NCBI GenBank assembly: GCA_900541415.1
Contig: UQJP01000045.1
Span: 1-17,968, forward strand
Direction: 5' to 3'
Length of the DNA: 17,968 nt
From: an uncultured Odoribacter sp.
Lineage (GTDB): Bacteria; Bacteroidota; Bacteroidia; Bacteroidales; Marinifilaceae
The position numbers were made by a program, and so were the translations under genes. Position 1 is the first letter of the stretch. The number at the start of each line of letters is the position of its first letter. Below the pieces are notes generated by a model that saw only the letters and a program-made list of their open reading frames with translations, searched no databases and was not told the DNA's origin. This document shows, piece after piece, positions 14,655-17,968 of the stretch.

Positions 14655-15840
14655 AATATTAGATTATGCTGTTGAAAAGGTGAAAGAAGCTCAGGCTTCT
14701 TTTTGTCGGTTTATTACAGCTAATGATACAGGTAAAAACGGCTCTCACCAAGCCGGTTTTTACATTCCTAAATGTGCAGCACTTTTATTGTTTAATGAGC
14801 CGGGAATTAAAGGAGAAAATAAGGATAAGTATGTAAAGGTGAAATGGCAAAATGATTTTATTACTAATAGCCGCTTTATTTATTATGGAAGAGGGACCCG
14901 GAATGAATATCGGATAACTTGTTTTGGTAAATCATTTCCATTCTTTGAAGAAGATAATGTTGGAGATTTATTAATCATTGTAAAGGAAACAGATGAGGAT
15001 TATTGTGGAATTGTTTTGCAAAATGATGAAGATATTGATGATTTTTTTGCATACTTTAATCTTTCACCTGAAACGACGAATCAATTAATTGATATAGAGC
15101 AGGAACAGTCTCCTGATAAAAAACTTGCTGATTATTTTAAAAAACTTGTTGCTGAATTTTCAGATTTTCCTGAAACAAGCAAAATGGCAAAATTTGCTCG
15201 GGAATGTTATAATAAAGCGTATCAAATTTCAGATACTGATATTTACCAATTACCGGATCAGCATATTTTAAAATGGATTGAAACTGAATATAGCCTTTTT
15301 CATTGTTTTGAAGAGAAAATATATAGTGATATTTATAAAAGTCCGTTTGAAAATTGTCAGGCTCTGATTGATTTTGCCAATACAATGCTGAATCGTAGAA
15401 AATCTCGTGCAGGAAAGTCTTTGGAGCATCATTTGGCTACTATTTTTACTATTGCTAAATTAGAGTTTGAAGAGCAGGTCATTACAGAAGATAATAAAAA
15501 ACCGGATTTTATTTTTCCTGGTGGAGAAGCATATCACAATGTATCTTTCCCTGCTGATAAGCTTGTTTTTTTAGGTGCAAAAACAACTTGTAAAGATAGA
15601 TGGAGGCAGGTTTTGAATGAAGCCAATCGAATAGAAACCAAATATTTATTTACTCTTCAGCAAGGAATATCTAAAAATCAATTAAAAGAGATGAGGCATG
15701 AACGGCTTGTTTTGGTTGTTCCGCAAGCTTATAAAAAATTTTTCGATAAAGAGTATCAGAATGAGATACAGTCTTTATCGTCTTTTATTAAAATGGTGCA
15801 GGTAACGCAGCAAAACCAGCGTTCTGTTTTTAGTTTTTAG
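14647..15840 (+). CDS. EcoRII-type (type IIE) restriction endonuclease
   Basis: Cleaves unmethylated foreign DNA, predicted at CCWGG. The 397 residues match EcoRII (404) in length and two-domain plan. The N-terminal effector domain (about 15-150) contains TANDTGKNGSHQAGFYIPK, the hallmark of the EcoRII DNA-binding domain, which binds a second copy of the site. The C-terminal PD-(D/E)xK domain (about 200-365) contains PDFIFP with Asp287, then AKTTCKDRWRQ with Lys312 and Lys316, and Glu325 in LNEA; spacing between these four equals that of the known EcoRII catalytic residues Asp299, Lys324, Lys328 and Glu337. Both domains are intact. Translation starts inside the methyltransferase gene (8-base overlap), and the stop overlaps the convergent vsr by 11 bases. 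Confidence 0.95.
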   Translation: MSEILDYAVEKVKEAQASFCRFITANDTGKNGSHQAGFYIPKCAALLLFNEPGIKGENKDKYVKVKWQNDFITNSRFIYYGRGTRNEYRITCFGKSFPFFEEDNVGDLLIIVKETDEDYCGIVLQNDEDIDDFFAYFNLSPETTNQLIDIEQEQSPDKKLADYFKKLVAEFSDFPETSKMAKFARECYNKAYQISDTDIYQLPDQHILKWIETEYSLFHCFEEKIYSDIYKSPFENCQALIDFANTMLNRRKSRAGKSLEHHLATIFTIAKLEFEEQVITEDNKKPDFIFPGGEAYHNVSFPADKLVFLGAKTTCKDRWRQVLNEANRIETKYLFTLQQGISKNQLKEMRHERLVLVVPQAYKKFFDKEYQNEIQSLSSFIKMVQVTQQNQRSVFSF

Positions 15841-16372
15841 AATTAGATTTTTTTTCAGATGGGCTGATATAAGGAGGTTTATTTTCCGCCACCATCGGAA
15901 TATGGTCATCCTGTTGTGGATAGGTTTTAGGTTTAATGCGATGTTTATCAAGAAAAGCCTGATTCAGGGCAGAAACGATGGCTTCTAAGGTCGCTGTTTT
16001 TTGTGCCGTTTTGAGCTGACATTCCCAAACGACCATGGTTCGCCATCCCATGTGACGAAGTTCTTCGCGGACTTTTGTGTCTCGTTGTTTATTCCCTTCG
16101 ATTTTGTTTTTCCACCATTCTGTGCGGTTTTTGGGTAGGACATAGTATTTACAATGATCGTGTCCGTGCCAAAAGCAACCATGTATAAAAATAACCGTTT
16201 TGTATTTAGGAAGTACGACATCCGGAGTTCCCGGTAACTTTTTTACATTGACCCGATAGCGGAATCCGTGCTTGAATAGATATTTTCTTACAAGGAGTTC
16301 CGGTTTCGTATTTTTGCTTTTGATACGAGACATGTTATAGCTGCGGGTTGCTTTTGAATGTACGTCTGCCAT
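15830..16372 (-). CDS. vsr: Very short patch repair endonuclease Vsr
   Basis: Nicks DNA 5' of the T in T:G mismatches created by deamination of 5-methylcytosine in CCWGG sites, starting short-patch repair. The 180-residue protein opens with MADVHSKATRSYNM, nearly identical to E. coli Vsr, and has catalytic Asp51 in GTPDVVLP, His64 and His69 in HGCFWHGHDHC, and zinc ligands Cys66, His71 or His73, Cys74 and Cys118 in VWECQL. The start at 16370-16372 is fixed by this conserved N-terminus; the frame is open 69 codons further upstream without family similarity. A tail of about 35 residues beyond the E. coli length is hydrophilic and Lys/Ser/Pro-rich. It is convergent with the nuclease, unlike E. 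coli, where vsr overlaps dcm on the same strand. Confidence 0.95.
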   Translation of the reverse strand: MADVHSKATRSYNMSRIKSKNTKPELLVRKYLFKHGFRYRVNVKKLPGTPDVVLPKYKTVIFIHGCFWHGHDHCKYYVLPKNRTEWWKNKIEGNKQRDTKVREELRHMGWRTMVVWECQLKTAQKTATLEAIVSALNQAFLDKHRIKPKTYPQQDDHIPMVAENKPPYISPSEKKSNSKN

Positions 16373-16531
16373 GTGTGATAATTCGTGATGTAAAAATAGA
16401 ATTTTTTTGGGTTTTATGTTCTTTTTTGGTTTTCTGTGTTTGAAATTTAAAGATGTAACAAATAGTTCATCGTTTCTGCACGGTTTTGTCATATTCGAGT
16501 TTTTATTTTGTATAAACCAAAGGAAAAGAAT

Positions 16532-17320
16532 ATGACAAACAGAATGAAAGTTGCCACGGTAGTGATTTCCGATGTGCATTTAGGCTCTGAACATTCCAAA
16601 GTGGAAGAATTGACTGCTTTTCTGAAAAGTGTGGATTGCGGGAAGCTAATCCTGAACGGGGATATTATCGACGGCTGGAAATTGCAGCGCAATCCGTTCG
16701 GGCGGTGGAAACGTTCGTATACCGATTTACTGAAAGTGGTGATGAAGATGATGGAAAACCACGGGACGCAGGTGATTTATGTGCGGGGTAACCATGATGA
16801 TTTTTTGGATAAGGTGGTGCCGCTGGAGCTTTTGAATATCCATGTGGTGAGCGACTATGTGCATGTTTCGGGCGGCAAGCGTTATTATGTGACGCATGGC
16901 GATGTGTTCGACCATATTACAACCCATATGCGCTGGCTGGCGAAGCTGGGCGATTACGGCTATACGTTCCTGCTGTGGCTGAATAAGCTGATCAACGACC
17001 GGAGGCGGCGGAGCGGTAAGCCTTATTATTCCTTTTCACAGGAGATGAAACACCGGGTGAAATCGGCAGTTTCTTATATTTCCGATTTTGAGAAAGAGTT
17101 GTCGAAGCTGGCGGAGACCCGACATTTCGACGGAGTGATCTGCGGGCACATTCATCAGTATGCCGATGTGTATTACGGCAATACCCATTACCTGAATTCG
17201 GGCGATTGGGTGGAATCGATGAGTGCTTTGCTGGAGGACGAGCAGGGAAACTGGCGGGTGTACCGTTATGGGACGGATGAAGAAACGGCATTGGCGGAAG
17301 AGGCGAGGCAGGCATCTTAA
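16532..17320 (+). CDS. Metallophosphoesterase, UDP-2,3-diacylglucosamine diphosphatase family
   Basis: A 262-residue calcineurin-like phosphoesterase. The two-metal site is complete: SDVHLG (Asp14, His16), NGDIIDGW (Asp44), RGNHDD (Asn87, His88), THGD (His122) and CGHIHQ (His206, His208). A helical cap with NDRRRRSGKPYYSFSQEMK lies between the last motifs, as in COG2908 (LpxH-like) proteins. LpxH removes UMP from UDP-2,3-diacylglucosamine in lipid A synthesis, but this long subfamily may act on another pyrophosphate or phospholipid, so I assign no symbol. The start at 16532 has an AAAGGAA ribosome binding site 8 bases upstream; TTG at 16508 and ATG at 16544 are less likely. The glycosyltransferase follows after 11 bases, which suggests an envelope glycolipid operon. 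Confidence 0.85.
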   Translation: MTNRMKVATVVISDVHLGSEHSKVEELTAFLKSVDCGKLILNGDIIDGWKLQRNPFGRWKRSYTDLLKVVMKMMENHGTQVIYVRGNHDDFLDKVVPLELLNIHVVSDYVHVSGGKRYYVTHGDVFDHITTHMRWLAKLGDYGYTFLLWLNKLINDRRRRSGKPYYSFSQEMKHRVKSAVSYISDFEKELSKLAETRHFDGVICGHIHQYADVYYGNTHYLNSGDWVESMSALLEDEQGNWRVYRYGTDEETALAEEARQAS

Positions 17321-17331
17321 CCGGACAAATT

Positions 17332-17968
17332 ATGCGTTTTTTGTTTATTGTACAAGGAGAAGGACGAGGGCATTTTACACAGGCACTGACGATGAAAGAG
17401 TTGCTGCACCGCCGGGGCGACGAGGTGGCGGGGATATTGGTGGGAAAGAGTGAGAGCAGGCAGTTGCCGGGATTTTTTATAGAGAAAATCGGCGTTCCGG
17501 TGTGGACGTTTGCCAGTCCTAATTTTTTACCTACCGCCCAGAATAAACGGCCGGGATTGGTGAAAAGTGTGTGTGCCAATGTCAGGAAGCTCCCTGCTTT
17601 TGCCCGGAGCATGCGTTTAATCCGCCGGAAGATCGAAGAAACCGAACCGGATATGGTGATTAATTTTTATGAATTGCTGGCGGGTTTCACTTATCTGTTC
17701 GTTCCGCCCCGCGTGCCGTTGGTTTGTGTGGGGCATCAATATTTGTTTTTGCACCGGGATTTTAATTTTCCTCCTTCTTCTTCCCCGGTGGAATTGTTTT
17801 TCCTTCGTTTCTTTACCCACCTCACTGCTATGGGAGCGGTGCGCCGCCTGGCATTGTCGTTTTATCCGCTGGATGCCGACGATGAGGCGGGCGTGGAGGT
17901 AGTGCCTCCCCTGATTCGCCGGGAGGTGAGGCGGCAACAGCCGGAGCAGGGCGATTATATTTTGGGCT
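17332..17968 (+). CDS. Glycosyltransferase, GT-B/MurG-like, C-terminus outside window
   Basis: The frame is open from the ATG at 17332 to the end of the window, 212 codons. The N-terminus MRFLFIVQGEGRGHFTQA has the beta strand and glycine-rich GxGRGHxxxA loop that opens MurG-like and related GT-B transferases, followed by MKELLHRRGDEV and further alternating strands and helices. The nucleotide-sugar-binding C-terminal domain is not visible, so sugar and acceptor cannot be named. It starts 11 bases after the metallophosphoesterase stop on the same strand, so the two are very likely cotranscribed and may act in one envelope lipid or glycolipid pathway. Confidence 0.75.
   Translation, partial: MRFLFIVQGEGRGHFTQALTMKELLHRRGDEVAGILVGKSESRQLPGFFIEKIGVPVWTFASPNFLPTAQNKRPGLVKSVCANVRKLPAFARSMRLIRRKIEETEPDMVINFYELLAGFTYLFVPPRVPLVCVGHQYLFLHRDFNFPPSSSPVELFFLRFFTHLTAMGAVRRLALSFYPLDADDEAGVEVVPPLIRREVRRQQPEQGDYILG

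Noticed and set aside
12925..16531. Island as an integrative mobile element with integrase and attachment sites
   Set aside because: No integrase or transposase gene and no convincing direct repeats at the edges could be seen by eye, so only horizontal origin, not a mobile element, is proposed.
16373..16579. 69-residue N-terminal extension of Vsr
   Set aside because: Conserved Vsr sequence begins exactly at MADVH (16372), and the extension would overlap the start of the divergent phosphoesterase gene.

Overview
The window looks like chromosomal DNA from a Bacteroidales bacterium, probably a gut anaerobe. The reasons are the eukaryote-like prolyl-tRNA synthetase, a rubredoxin, several boxes matching the Bacteroidetes -7 promoter element TAnnTTTG, weak ribosome binding sites, and protein sequences resembling Bacteroides/Odoribacter-type homologues as remembered. 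Genus is not determined. No rRNA, tRNA, CRISPR array, transposase or integrase was seen.

Layout. 1-511 (-) is the start of a lipoprotein cut by the window edge. 705-3401 (+) is a tight proS-pepT pair, closed by a bidirectional terminator shared with the convergent operon on the other strand. 3606-6551 (-) reads, in transcription order, EamA-type membrane protein, OmpR-type response regulator, histidine kinase, then an isoprenylcysteine-methyltransferase-like membrane protein; the first three are joined by short overlaps. 6836-6997 (+) is a 53-residue rubredoxin with its own terminator. 7328-11009 (+) is a complete phosphate ABC importer pstS-pstC-pstA-pstB with no phoU after it. 11179-11907 (+) is an APS-reductase-type cysH, facing a secreted esterase at 12091-12924 (-); a perfect 19-bp-arm hairpin lies between them.

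12925-16531 is a visibly AT-rich insertion (roughly one third G+C by eye, against about half around it). It holds a Dcm/EcoRII-type cytosine-5 methyltransferase, an EcoRII-type restriction endonuclease overlapping it by 8 bases, and, convergent with an 11-base overlap, a Vsr mismatch endonuclease. The three fit one target: methyltransferase and nuclease resemble CCWGG enzymes, and Vsr repairs the T:G mismatches made when the methylated C of that site deaminates. A quasi-palindrome just downstream of a good promoter box is a candidate autoregulatory operator.

16532-17968 (+) returns to normal composition with a metallophosphoesterase of the UDP-2,3-diacylglucosamine diphosphatase family and the start of a GT-B-like glycosyltransferase running off the window.

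The strongest points for follow-up are the restriction-modification-Vsr island and its operator, an EF-hand-like calcium loop inside PstS, the non-canonical ABC signature of PstB, and the kinase with almost no sensor domain coupled to a membrane transporter-like gene.
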